DNA of 64,000 nt from Pseudomonas sp. PDM05 (GTDB lineage Bacteria; Pseudomonadota; Gammaproteobacteria; Pseudomonadales; Pseudomonadaceae): contig NZ_JACVAC010000017.1 of NCBI RefSeq assembly GCF_014851685.1, positions 29,309-93,308 on the forward strand, given 5' to 3'. The position numbers and the translations under genes are program-made. This document shows positions 50,408 to 59,303 of the stretch, piece after piece. The notes under the pieces are model-generated. The model was given only the letters and a program-made list of their open reading frames with translations. It was not told the origin of the DNA and did no database searches. The number at the start of each line of letters is the position of its first letter. Positions within the stretch are counted from its first letter, which is position 1.

Positions 50408-51223
50408 ATGAACCTTCGCCTCCGCAACAACGTCAGTGTGATGGGCAACGGCCGCTCGACCCTGGTGTTCTCCCACGGTTTTGGCTGCAACCAGGCCATG
50501 TGGCACTACTTGGCGCCGCCATTTACCGAACACTTTCGCGTGGTGATGTATGACCTGGTCGGCGCCGGCCTGTCGGACCTCAGCGCGTTCGACAAGCACA
50601 AGTACAGCGCGCTGGACGGTTATGCCCGCGACTTGAACGAGCTGATCGACGCCTTTGCCGTCGGCCCGGTGATTCTGGTGAGCCACTCGGTCAGCGCGAT
50701 GATTGCCACCCTCGCCGACCGCCAGGCCCCCGGACGCATCGCCGCCCACGTGATGATTGGCCCGTCGCCGCGCTACATCGATGCCGATGGCTATGTCGGT
50801 GGTTTCAAGCGCAGCGACATCGATGACCTGCTCGACACCCTCGACAGCAACTACCTCGGCTGGTCCAGCGCCATGGCCCCAGTGATCATGGGCGCGCCTG
50901 AACAGCCCGCGTTGAGCGAGGCCTTGCGCGACAGTTTCTGCCGCACCGAACCGGAGATCGCCAAGCAATTTGCGCGGGTGACGTTTATGTCCGACAACCG
51001 CAAGGACATCGCCGGCCTGGCTACCCCGGTGTTGATTCTGCAATCGAGCGACGACCTGATCGCCCCCGTGGCCGTCGGCGAATACCTGCACGGCGTGTTG
51101 CTCAACAGCACCTATTGCCTGGTGGACAACGTCGGCCATTGCCCACACATGAGCGCGCCGCAGGCGTGTGCGGCAGCGATGGAGAGTTTCCTCGCACCCT
51201 GGACCGTCGCCCATGCCGACTAA
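50408..51223 (+). CDS. RsbQ-like alpha/beta hydrolase
   Basis: 271-aa alpha/beta hydrolase. The nucleophile serine lies in VSHSVSAMIAT (nucleophile elbow SHSVS) and the acid and His in the C-terminal half (NVGHCPHMSAP). It looks like RsbQ, the partner of PAS-type stress sensors in Bacillus. It overlaps the PAS kinase gene by 11 bp, so the two are almost certainly expressed and used together. It probably generates or processes a small ligand for the PAS domain. Confidence 0.88.
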   Translation: MNLRLRNNVSVMGNGRSTLVFSHGFGCNQAMWHYLAPPFTEHFRVVMYDLVGAGLSDLSAFDKHKYSALDGYARDLNELIDAFAVGPVILVSHSVSAMIATLADRQAPGRIAAHVMIGPSPRYIDADGYVGGFKRSDIDDLLDTLDSNYLGWSSAMAPVIMGAPEQPALSEALRDSFCRTEPEIAKQFARVTFMSDNRKDIAGLATPVLILQSSDDLIAPVAVGEYLHGVLLNSTYCLVDNVGHCPHMSAPQACAAAMESFLAPWTVAHAD

Positions 51224-52358
51224 GCTGTTCGACAACGCCGCCTGTGCCCTGGCCGCAACGGCGGAGGACGGCACGCTCCTGCACATCAACGCACGGTTCA
51301 GCGAATGGCTCGGGTTCAGCGCCGTGGAGTTGTGCGGGCGGCGTTTCCAGGACCTGCTGACCATGGGCGGGCGGATCTTCCACCAGACCCACCTGGCGCC
51401 GATGCTGCGCCTGCGCGGCAGTGTCACCGAAGTGAAGCTGGACATGCTGCACCGCGACGGGCACAAGGTCACCGTGCTGCTCAATGGCACCCGGCGTGAA
51501 CAAGCCGACGGCGCGGTGTACGACCTGGCGCTGTTCGGCACCACCGACCGTGACAAGTACGAGCGCGAACTGCTCAACGCACGCAAGCTGGCCGAAGCAC
51601 TGTTGCAGGAAAAAACCACGACGGAACTTGCCCTCAAGCAAGCCCAGGCCGAACTCGGCGAGGCATACGCCATCGCCCAGCGGCGCGCGCTGTTTGCCGA
51701 GCAGATGGTGGCGATCGTCAGCCATGACCTGAAAAACCCGCTCACGGCGATCCGCATGGCTTCGGATTTCCTCAGCCGTGGCGAACGCAGCGCCAAGGAG
51801 CGCCAGTTGCTGGGGCACATCGGCCAGTCCTCCGAACGCGCCCAGCGCATGATCGCCGACCTGCTGGACTTCACCCAGGCCCGGGTCGGCCACGGCATCA
51901 GCATCAAGGCCGCGCCGCTGGACCTGCACGCAGTGACCCGCCAGGCGGTGGATGAGCTGCGCGTCGCGTTCCCCAACGCCATCCTGGCGCACAATGCGCT
52001 AGGCAGTGGCGAAGCCAGCCTCGACGCCGACCGCGTGCAACAGATCATCGGTAACCTGGTGGCCAACAGCGTGGCCTACGGCGACCTGCAACGACCGATC
52101 AGCATCACCTCGCGGCTGGGGGCTGGGCAGTGTGAAGTGGCGGTACACAACCACGGCACCGTGATCCCCGCAACCCTGCTGGCCGGGCTGTTCGAGCCGA
52201 TGACCCGCGGCACCGACCAGGGCAGCGACGTACGCAGCGTGGGCCTCGGGCTGTATATCGTGCGGGAATTGGCCAAAGTCCATGGGGGGGATGTGGCGGT
52301 CAGTTCTACGCAGGGCGATGGTACGACGTTCAATGTGTGTTTCGTGGGGGGAGGATGA
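51213..52358 (+). CDS. PAS domain sensor histidine kinase
   Basis: 381-aa soluble kinase. In order it has a PAS domain (about 5-115), a coiled linker (about 115-165), a HisKA dimerisation domain with H171 in SHDLKNPL, and a HATPase domain with GNLVANSVAYG and GLGLYIVREL. No membrane helix and no receiver were found. The 11-bp overlap with the RsbQ-like hydrolase places it as its signalling partner. No response regulator lies beside it, so its target is elsewhere. Confidence 0.9.
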   Translation: MPTKLFDNAACALAATAEDGTLLHINARFSEWLGFSAVELCGRRFQDLLTMGGRIFHQTHLAPMLRLRGSVTEVKLDMLHRDGHKVTVLLNGTRREQADGAVYDLALFGTTDRDKYERELLNARKLAEALLQEKTTTELALKQAQAELGEAYAIAQRRALFAEQMVAIVSHDLKNPLTAIRMASDFLSRGERSAKERQLLGHIGQSSERAQRMIADLLDFTQARVGHGISIKAAPLDLHAVTRQAVDELRVAFPNAILAHNALGSGEASLDADRVQQIIGNLVANSVAYGDLQRPISITSRLGAGQCEVAVHNHGTVIPATLLAGLFEPMTRGTDQGSDVRSVGLGLYIVRELAKVHGGDVAVSSTQGDGTTFNVCFVGGG

Positions 52359-52391
52359 TGGGCCAGTCAGTCGAGACAACGGCCGCTGACT

Positions 52392-53198
52392 TCAGCCAAC
52401 ACTGAAAACAGTCCCCTGCATCACCGGCTCCACACTCCCCGTCAACACCACACCGCCCTCGCCCGCCCACTGTACGGTCACTGTGCCGCCGTCGCACTGC
52501 ACCTGCACCGTGGCATCCAGCAAGCCACGACGGATGCCATTGACCACCGCCCCGCAACAGCACGAACCGGAGCCCAATGGCACACCGCCGCCGCGTTCCC
52601 AGATGCGCAGGCGGATGTGCCCACGGTCGAGCACTTGCACAAAATGCACATTGGTCTTGGCCGGAAACAGCGGGTGAGTTTCCAACGCAGCACCTGCGGC
52701 GGCCACATCGACGGCGGCAAGATCCGCCACAAAAAACGTGCAATGCGGGTTGCCCATGCTGCATGCCGCCGGCTCGCCCTCAAGGGGCAACCTCAACGTA
52801 TCCAGGGCTTCGGCCAAGGGCACGGCGGCCCACTCCAGCGACGGCTCGCCCATGTTCACCGAGACTTGCCGCCCGGCCTGCCGCACACATGTCAGCAAAC
52901 CGCGGTCGGTGCGCAACACGATGGAATCGCTGCCCGCCTCCAGCATCAAGCGATCTGCCACGCCACGGGTCGCGCTGCCGCAGGCCTGCAGCGGCGTGCC
53001 GTTGGGGTTCCAGAACTTGATCCGCGCCGCTGCATCATCGCAGTCGAGCACCACGGCGAGCTGGTTGAAACCGATACCGGTATGGCGGTTGCCCAGGCGG
53101 CGTGCGACTTGCGCGGTGATCGGGTCGTCCCGCCCACGGCGGTCAACGATGATGAAGTCATCGCCGTGGGCGTGCATTTTTACGAACTGCAAGGGCAT
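52392..53198 (-). CDS. Diaminopimelate epimerase-like protein
   Basis: 268-aa DapF fold protein. The first catalytic cysteine is present (C73 in QACGSATRG, equal to E. coli C73). The second is replaced by serine (S210 in ERGGGVPLGSGS, aligned with ERGxGxxxACG), and the substrate-binding asparagine of HGLGNDF is aspartate (HAHGDD). It may thus be an isomerase of another amino acid or a one-base enzyme, rather than the housekeeping DapF. It is convergent with the kinase gene (33 bp). Confidence 0.82.
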   Translation of the reverse strand: MPLQFVKMHAHGDDFIIVDRRGRDDPITAQVARRLGNRHTGIGFNQLAVVLDCDDAAARIKFWNPNGTPLQACGSATRGVADRLMLEAGSDSIVLRTDRGLLTCVRQAGRQVSVNMGEPSLEWAAVPLAEALDTLRLPLEGEPAACSMGNPHCTFFVADLAAVDVAAAGAALETHPLFPAKTNVHFVQVLDRGHIRLRIWERGGGVPLGSGSCCCGAVVNGIRRGLLDATVQVQCDGGTVTVQWAGEGGVVLTGSVEPVMQGTVFSVG

Positions 53199-53238
53199 GG
53201 GCGGTCCTTATTCGAGCCGAGAGATGAGTTGCAGGGGG

Positions 53239-54816
53239 TCAGAGCGTGGTGCCCATGGCCTTCATCAGCAACAGATCCCGCGCATAAATATCCGGCGCGT
53301 AGACCAAGCCACCCTGGCGGTCGACTTCCACCGTCCAGTACCCCAACAGCACCGGCACCGGCGTGGCCAGGCGGAATTCGTGGGTCACCCCAGTGGCCAG
53401 CAGTTCATCGGTGCGCGCACGTTCGGCCGGGCTCACCAGCAGGTCACGCAGCATCAGCGGCTGTTCGACGCGCACACACCCCGAGCTGAACGCCCGTGGG
53501 CCCTTGCTGAACAGCGGTTGGCTCGGCGTGTCGTGCAGGTACACCGAATACGGGTTGGGAAAGCGCATCACGATCTTGCCCAGCGGGTTGCGCGGGCCGG
53601 CTTCCTGGCGCAGCAGGATGTTGCCGGGGCGCGCCCAGTCGATCTGTTCGGGTGCCAGCGGACGACCTTCGGGGTCGAGCACTTGCAGGTTTTGCTGGCG
53701 CAGGTACTCGGGGTTGAGACGGATGGCCGGGAGTTTGTCCTCGCGCATGATGGTCGGCGGGATGGTCCACGTGGGGTTGAGAGTCAGCCGGGTGATGCGC
53801 GACTTGAGCAACGGCGTCTGGCGCTCGGCGCGGCCGACTTGCAGGCGGGTTTGCCACACCGGGATACCACTTTGGTACACGCTCAGTTGCGCGGCGGCGA
53901 CGTTGACCAGCACGCCCTCGGGTTCCAGGTCCTGGGCCAGCCAGCGGAAGCGTTCGAGGTTGATGCGCAGCTGTTCGCGGCGAATTGCCGGGCTGATGTT
54001 CAGCTCGGCCACGGTGCCGGCCCCGATCACACCGTCAGCCTGCAGGGAGTGGCTGAGCTGGAAGGCCTTGACTGCCTTGACCAGTTCGTCGCGGTACAGC
54101 TTGCCGGCGGGCGCGGTGACCAGGTAGCCGCCACTGACCAGGCGCCGCGCCAATTCCGGCACGCGGGGGTCGTCCATGCCGGGACGCAATAAAGGACCGC
54201 TGGCGACCGCGTCCCAGTGCGGCAATGGTTGCTGACGCACAGTGGAATAGGCGTTGCGCAGGCTGCGGTACAAATCGGCGCTGGGCCGCGCCTGATCGAA
54301 GGCTTGGGCCATGTCGCGCAGGCCGGTGGCGGCAAAGGCCAGCACTTCGGTGTTCGGGTCGCGGGTTGGCGGCTGGGCATGCCATAGCGGTTCGTAGCGC
54401 GATTGTTGCAGGCGGCCGTAGTGCAAATCCTGCAAGGCTTGCAGGTAGTGGCGGCTGCCATCGATGTCGCTGCACAGCACATTGGCCGTGGCATCCGGCG
54501 TGGGTTGGCTATAGTGGGTGGGGTCCAGGCCGTCGTCGGCGAGCAGCAACAGCTGGGTGTGCAGCGCTTGGCGTTGTTCGGCGGACCACAACGGTACGTC
54601 GCCTTGCTGCTGGTAGAACGCTTGCAGGCGCGCCAGCGCGGCGGCGTCAATCTGCGGCGCGAGGCTGGGGCAAACACCGGGCAGTGCCGCCAGGGCTTGT
54701 TGAATCGGGCTGGGTGAAACAATTGGCACAGGTTCGGCGGCCAGCTCATCGGCTGTCGCGACCAGTGGTGCAACGAGCAAGCAAATGCTCAAGTAACATG
54801 CGTGTTTTTTGAACAA
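53239..54816 (-). CDS. Exported L,D-transpeptidase (YcbB/LdtD type)
   Basis: About 525-aa murein L,D-transpeptidase. It has a signal sequence, an N-terminal all-helical domain, a peptidoglycan-binding region (DELVKAVKAFQLSHSLQADG) and a YkuD catalytic domain with the Cys in SSGCVRVEQPL and a His before it (VYLHDTPS). It forms 3-3 crosslinks in peptidoglycan. I use a TTG at 54816 with GGAG 9 nt upstream, because earlier starts would overlap the divergent gene at 54857; the choice is uncertain. Confidence 0.82.
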   Translation of the reverse strand: MFKKHACYLSICLLVAPLVATADELAAEPVPIVSPSPIQQALAALPGVCPSLAPQIDAAALARLQAFYQQQGDVPLWSAEQRQALHTQLLLLADDGLDPTHYSQPTPDATANVLCSDIDGSRHYLQALQDLHYGRLQQSRYEPLWHAQPPTRDPNTEVLAFAATGLRDMAQAFDQARPSADLYRSLRNAYSTVRQQPLPHWDAVASGPLLRPGMDDPRVPELARRLVSGGYLVTAPAGKLYRDELVKAVKAFQLSHSLQADGVIGAGTVAELNISPAIRREQLRINLERFRWLAQDLEPEGVLVNVAAAQLSVYQSGIPVWQTRLQVGRAERQTPLLKSRITRLTLNPTWTIPPTIMREDKLPAIRLNPEYLRQQNLQVLDPEGRPLAPEQIDWARPGNILLRQEAGPRNPLGKIVMRFPNPYSVYLHDTPSQPLFSKGPRAFSSGCVRVEQPLMLRDLLVSPAERARTDELLATGVTHEFRLATPVPVLLGYWTVEVDRQGGLVYAPDIYARDLLLMKAMGTTL

Positions 54817-54856
54817 TTGGCTTAACTCCAATCCACAGTGGGGGGATGTACTGTAG

Positions 54857-55570
54857 ATGCTAACTTTTTTGTGCCGCCTGGGTTTGATCACCATGAGCCT
54901 GGCCGCGTTGGGCAATTATGCACTCGCCGCCAATGGCAACCCTCCTTCCTTGTATAGCAGCCTGGCGCGCTCGGCTCCAGAACTCAATCCCACTGTACTG
55001 AAAAGCGCCCTGAGCGCGATGCAATGTGCGGTCAACAATGGCGAGGAACGCTCCGAGCGCCTGGCCGTGATCGACTACTCCCAGCCCTCGACCGCACGTC
55101 GGCTATGGATCTTCGACCTGCGCAAAAAGACCCTGGTGCTGCGCGACCTGGTGGCCCATGGCGCCAAGTCCGGGGAAAACTTCGCCACCCAGTTCTCCAA
55201 TCGCGAGGGCAGCCATCAATCCAGCCTGGGCCTGTTCCGCACTCAGGAAAGTTATCTGGGCACCCACGGCTACTCGTTGCGCATGGATGGCCTGGAACCG
55301 GGCTTCAATGACCAGGCCCGCGACCGTGCGTTGGTGATCCATGCGGCCGATTACGTCAGCCCCCTGTGGAGCAAGCGCGAAGGCCGTATCGGCCGCAGCC
55401 AGGGCTGCCCCGCCGTGCGCCCGCAGGTGGCACGCCAGGTGGTAGACAAACTCAAGGATGGGCAGTTCATGTTTTCCTGGTATCCGGACCAGCACTGGCT
55501 GAAGTCGTCGACCTACCTCAATTGCAAACCCCAACAGGTGGCGAGTAGTCGTACAATCCGTGGCGGATAG
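54857..55570 (+). CDS. Murein L,D-transpeptidase catalytic domain protein
   Basis: 237-aa exported protein with a signal peptide (about 1-24) and a YkuD-type catalytic domain. The His lies in VIHAADYV and the catalytic Cys in GRSQGCPAVRP. It is divergent from the other L,D-transpeptidase across 40 bp, so the two probably share a control region. The two are different families of the same enzyme class. Confidence 0.87.
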   Translation: MLTFLCRLGLITMSLAALGNYALAANGNPPSLYSSLARSAPELNPTVLKSALSAMQCAVNNGEERSERLAVIDYSQPSTARRLWIFDLRKKTLVLRDLVAHGAKSGENFATQFSNREGSHQSSLGLFRTQESYLGTHGYSLRMDGLEPGFNDQARDRALVIHAADYVSPLWSKREGRIGRSQGCPAVRPQVARQVVDKLKDGQFMFSWYPDQHWLKSSTYLNCKPQQVASSRTIRGG

Positions 55571-55600
55571 CCTGTCCCCATCGATAAAAGAGAGCATCGC

Positions 55601-56347
55601 ATGCTGCTACATACGTCCACCTGGATCGAAGTCGGGCAGTTCCTGGAACGCAGCCGCACGGTGGTGATCCCCATCGGCTCCAACGAACAGCACGGCCCCA
55701 CCGGCCTGCTGGGCACCGATTGGATGTGCCCGGAAATCATCGCCCATGAGGCGCAGAAAAATGCCGACATCCTGATCGGCCCGACTTTCAATATCGGCAT
55801 GGCCCAGCATCACCTGGGTTTTCCCGGCACCATCTCGCTGCGCCCTTCCACCTTTATTGCTGCGATTGGCGATTGGGTGCGCTCGCTGGCCGGGCATGGT
55901 TTCGACAAGATCCTGTTCCTGAACGGCCACGGCGGCAACATCGCCACGATTGAGGCGGCGTTTTCCGAGCTGTACGCCGAAGCGAGCTTCGCCCGCCGCC
56001 CGGCCGGGTTTGCGCTGAAGCTGGTCAACTGGTGGGACCTGGAAGGCGTCAACGACCTGGCCCACAAGCAGTTTCCGGTCGGCCATGGCAGCCATGCCAC
56101 GCCATCGGAGATTGCAGTGACGCAGTGGGCGTACCCGCAGTCGATCAAGGTCGCCGAGTACTCGCCGCAGATCGCCAACACCGGGCCGATCCGCGAAGCG
56201 CTGGACTTCCGCGCACGTTTCCCCGACGGACGCATGGGCTCGGACCCGGCGCTGGCGACAGTGGAGAAAGGTGGGGAGTTGGTGGCGTTGGCGGCGCTAG
56301 GTTTGGTCAAGACGGTCAACGCGTTCAGCAACGAAGCCAAGCCCTAG
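55601..56347 (+). CDS. Creatininase family amidohydrolase
   Basis: 248-aa metal-dependent amidohydrolase with IPIGSNEQHGPTGLLGTD, FLNGHGGN and VGHGSHATPSE, the metal-binding segments of the creatininase family. The substrate is not known; creatininase or a cofactor-biosynthesis amidase are both possible. GAGAG precedes the ATG. Confidence 0.87.
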   Translation: MLLHTSTWIEVGQFLERSRTVVIPIGSNEQHGPTGLLGTDWMCPEIIAHEAQKNADILIGPTFNIGMAQHHLGFPGTISLRPSTFIAAIGDWVRSLAGHGFDKILFLNGHGGNIATIEAAFSELYAEASFARRPAGFALKLVNWWDLEGVNDLAHKQFPVGHGSHATPSEIAVTQWAYPQSIKVAEYSPQIANTGPIREALDFRARFPDGRMGSDPALATVEKGGELVALAALGLVKTVNAFSNEAKP

Positions 56348-56363
56348 GCCACACAGGTCAAAA

Positions 56364-56471
56364 ATGTGGAAGCGGGCTTGTGTGGAAGCGGGCTTGCTCG
56401 CGAAGACGGTGTGTCAGTCCAAATATTTGTTGACTGATACACCGCTATCGCGGGCAAGCCCGCTCCCACAG
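56364..56471. repeat. REP pair
   Basis: GTGGAAGCGGGCTTGCTCGC toward the left and GCGGGCAAGCCCGCTCCCAC toward the right form inverted arms around about 50 bp. The left arm is preceded by an extra partial copy (56364-56381). It lies between the creatininase gene and the lipoprotein gene. Confidence 0.88.
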
Positions 56472-56485
56472 GGTTTGTGTGTGGG

Positions 56486-56827
56486 TTACTTGCACTCCTG
56501 CGCTACCAACTCCAACCGCGACGGCGTCAGCGTCGATGCCAACGGCTTGCGCTCATACAAGAACACCTTGGTTCCGTCCTGGGTCTTGTAGGCCTCCAGC
56601 ACATCATCCGCCGCAATCTTGCTGGTCAACACCACCTTGGCGTGACGCGAGTTCTGCGTGACGGTCGAGGTGATGCCGTGTTTTTCAAGCTTTGGCAGCA
56701 CACACTGGGCATAGCCTTCAGGGGTCTTGGCGGTGAGCAGGGTCAATGTCGGCGCATTCGGGGCAGACACACAACCGGCCAGCCACAGTGAAGCAAAGGC
56801 CAGGGCCGGGGCGAAAAAATAACGCAT
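56486..56827 (-). CDS. Small lipoprotein
   Basis: 113-aa lipoprotein with lipobox LWLAGC (C19). The mature part has one conserved Cys (AQCVLPKLE) and a further one (VAQECK). I do not recognise the family. The ATG at 56827 has AGGA 6 nt upstream. It follows the gene at 56862 by 34 bp on the same strand, so the pair may be an operon. Confidence 0.7.
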   Translation of the reverse strand: MRYFFAPALAFASLWLAGCVSAPNAPTLTLLTAKTPEGYAQCVLPKLEKHGITSTVTQNSRHAKVVLTSKIAADDVLEAYKTQDGTKVFLYERKPLASTLTPSRLELVAQECK

Positions 56828-56861
56828 ATAAATTCCTGAAAAAATAACAAAAAAGTTCACA

Positions 56862-57506
56862 TCAACCGGCTTGGACCAACGCCTTGAGCGATGCATCAAA
56901 CCGTTGCAAGGCCGCTTGCTGGACATCCCGCTGCCGTTCGATCTGCGCGGCAATTTCCGGCGCCGCCTTGTCATGCACCCACACCGACGGTACTTGCCGA
57001 CGCACAGCACCTTCGGCCTTGGCGATGTATTGCAGGTTCGCGTTGTAGAACCGTGCGGTAAAACGTGCCTCGACCTGATCGTTCCGAGGGGTCAGCAGTT
57101 GATTGTGGGTATCGAGCATCACCACCACATCGGGGTGTGCCTGCACCAGGGCATCCAGGTTGTCGTAGACGGTGACCGACAAAAAGGTGCCTTGCAGCGA
57201 GTTTATCAACCAGTCGATAGCCAGTTCCGGGTCGGAACTGTTGACGAACGCCTGGCGGATACGCTCGTCGAGGGCATCCCTGGCGCCGTTCAAGGCCATG
57301 TCATGGTAGCGTTCAAGGTAACTGAGGTTGTCGCGGGTATTGTCGCTTAACAACACCCCTACCGACTGCGCATGTTGCAGGGAGTCTACGCTAGCGTCGA
57401 TAGGTAGCAAATGGCTACTATCTAAATCATCGGCGATGGCCGCGTTGTTCATGGCCACCGAGCCCAGCATCACCAGCATCAAACCCAGCTGAATTATCGT
57501 CCTCAT
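56862..57506 (-). CDS. Exported hypothetical protein
   Basis: 214-aa protein with a signal peptide (about 1-25) and a soluble, mostly helical body ending in AALQRFDASLKALVQAG. I do not recognise it. AAGGAAA precedes the ATG at 57506; the frame opens earlier at 57605 in the promoter region. Located upstream of the lipoprotein gene. Confidence 0.72.
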   Translation of the reverse strand: MRTIIQLGLMLVMLGSVAMNNAAIADDLDSSHLLPIDASVDSLQHAQSVGVLLSDNTRDNLSYLERYHDMALNGARDALDERIRQAFVNSSDPELAIDWLINSLQGTFLSVTVYDNLDALVQAHPDVVVMLDTHNQLLTPRNDQVEARFTARFYNANLQYIAKAEGAVRRQVPSVWVHDKAAPEIAAQIERQRDVQQAALQRFDASLKALVQAG

Positions 57507-57638
57507 CGCGCGTTTCCTTGAACAGCGTTTCGATGGGGGCAATTTTGCGCTTTTCCTGAAAAAACAGAACTTGCGATCCGTGATGGTGACTATTATCTGA
57601 ACCAATAGTGCCTAGATAAAAATAGATAAGGACCCCCC

Positions 57639-57884
57639 ATGAAGCCCCACCAGAAAACGTTCGACCGTATCCGCGATGCCGTACTGCCAGAGTTTCGCGA
57701 GAGGATCGCCGACTACCTGGTCGACTATGAGACGGTACTGCAGGACGAAACGGCCGACGCCGAGCAACGTTGCGCCAGCGCCCAGCAATTGCGCGGCTAC
57801 CTGCGTGGTTTGAACACCACACGGGTACTGGGCATGGCCGACTGGGAAGACCTGGACCGCCGCGTGGCCCAGGAATGGCTTTAA
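57639..57884 (+). CDS. Small hypothetical protein
   Basis: 81-aa acidic helical protein without membrane segment or recognised motif. It begins cleanly at an ATG, has its own strand, and ends 4 bp from the convergent GST gene. Real but unassigned. Confidence 0.6.
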   Translation: MKPHQKTFDRIRDAVLPEFRERIADYLVDYETVLQDETADAEQRCASAQQLRGYLRGLNTTRVLGMADWEDLDRRVAQEWL

Positions 57885-57888
57885 ACCG

Positions 57889-58521
57889 CTAGAGCGCAGG
57901 CCGCTGCAGGTTGACCCAGGCTTGTACCGACGGCCGCTGCCATTGGCGTTGCGCATAGGCGACCAACTCGGCGGGCACGCTGTCGCCATTGAGAATCAGG
58001 CGATTGAGCATCACGGCCAGGTCCACATCGGCAATCGACCACGTGCCAAACAGAAAGTCCGGGTTACCCGCCAACAGCGCCTGTGCCGCACTGATCAACT
58101 TCTGCGCGGCAGCCTGGGCCGCAGGCGACAAGGGCGGCATCTTTTGCCCGTAGAACACCACCAGCGTCGAACGTTCCTGGCGGATGGGCAGCAAATCGCT
58201 GCGCAACCACGCCTGGACCTGCCGCGCCCTCGCCCGCTGCTTGGGGTCGGCGGGGTACACCACCGTCGCGGGGTACGCCTCGTCCAGGTACTCGGTGATT
58301 GCCGAGGATTCCGACAGGGCAAAGTCACCGTCCACCAGGGTTGGCACGCGTTGGGTCAGGGACAATTGGGTGAAATCCGCAGCCTGCTGTTGCGCCGAGT
58401 CCAAGTCCAGGGTCTGCGTATCAAACGCCAAGCCCTTCTCGCGCAGCGCGACAAATACCGACATCGCGTAGGGGCTGGTGAACTGGGCATCAACGTACAG
58501 GCGCAACGAGGGTGAGTTCAT
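57889..58521 (-). CDS. Glutathione S-transferase (YfcF-like)
   Basis: 210-aa two-domain GST: thioredoxin-like N-terminus (LTQRVPTLVDGDFALSESSA) and helical C-terminal domain. The pattern is that of the YfcF group, which shows GSH-dependent peroxidase activity in E. coli. AGGAG precedes the ATG at 58521. Confidence 0.87.
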   Translation of the reverse strand: MNSPSLRLYVDAQFTSPYAMSVFVALREKGLAFDTQTLDLDSAQQQAADFTQLSLTQRVPTLVDGDFALSESSAITEYLDEAYPATVVYPADPKQRARARQVQAWLRSDLLPIRQERSTLVVFYGQKMPPLSPAAQAAAQKLISAAQALLAGNPDFLFGTWSIADVDLAVMLNRLILNGDSVPAELVAYAQRQWQRPSVQAWVNLQRPAL

Positions 58522-58619
58522 GACAGGGCTCCTTGGGTGAAAGCCCACGTTACGAGATGGCTGGCAAGAAAGACAATGGCAGCTTTTTATAGGGGCATTC
58601 CTGGCGGGAATGCTGGGAC

Positions 58620-59156
58620 CTATCCGGCGAACCCGCCCTTGTCCAAAAAGGCCTGCTCGTGCTCAGTGCTGACGCGGGCCAACACCCTGTTGCGATGAGG
58701 AAACCGCCCGAAGCGCTGGATAATCTCGGCGTGCTCCTTGGCCCAGTGGTAGGTGTTGGCATCCAGCGTCTGGTTGAGGGCCAGGGAACGCTGCTGGTCC
58801 TCCGGGTCTTCAGAATGTTCGAACGGTAGGTAGCAGAACGCACGCAAGGCAGGCTCGATCAACTGGTCCAACCCGGCCTCGACCATGCGCCCGGCATACA
58901 AGCGCGCCAACGGGTCGGTGGCGAACATATGGGCAGTGCCGCGAAAGGCATTGCGCGGGTATTGGTCGAGCAGGATCAGCAGGGCCAGGGCGCCCTCTGC
59001 CGAGTCCAGCCAGCTTTCCAGCTCACGGCGTGCGGCTTGCAGGTGGGCGCTGTGGAAGGTGTCGCGCAAGCTGGCGTCGAAGGCCTCGTCCTTGGCGAAC
59101 CAGCGCTTGGGGCCGGCGTGTTGCCAGAAGTCGATGACGGTTTTCGGGGTGGTCAT
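58620..59156 (-). CDS. DUF924 family protein
   Basis: 178-aa protein with ILLDQYPRNAFRGTAHMFATD and FCYLPFEHSED, the DUF924 hallmarks. The fold is a TPR-like alpha array; the function is unknown. The ATG at 59156 gives the usual family length. Confidence 0.87.
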   Translation of the reverse strand: MTTPKTVIDFWQHAGPKRWFAKDEAFDASLRDTFHSAHLQAARRELESWLDSAEGALALLILLDQYPRNAFRGTAHMFATDPLARLYAGRMVEAGLDQLIEPALRAFCYLPFEHSEDPEDQQRSLALNQTLDANTYHWAKEHAEIIQRFGRFPHRNRVLARVSTEHEQAFLDKGGFAG

Positions 59157-59303
59157 GGTGAAGGCCTGCGAAAGCGGTTTGGCAGACCTTAGCAGAATCC
59201 AAGGCACGACGAAGCCCGCTCCCACAGGTTAGAAACCGACAGCGGGCAGATTAATGTTATAGAATAACACCCGCTTTCCACCCCTACCCTGCGACCCTTG
59301 CCC

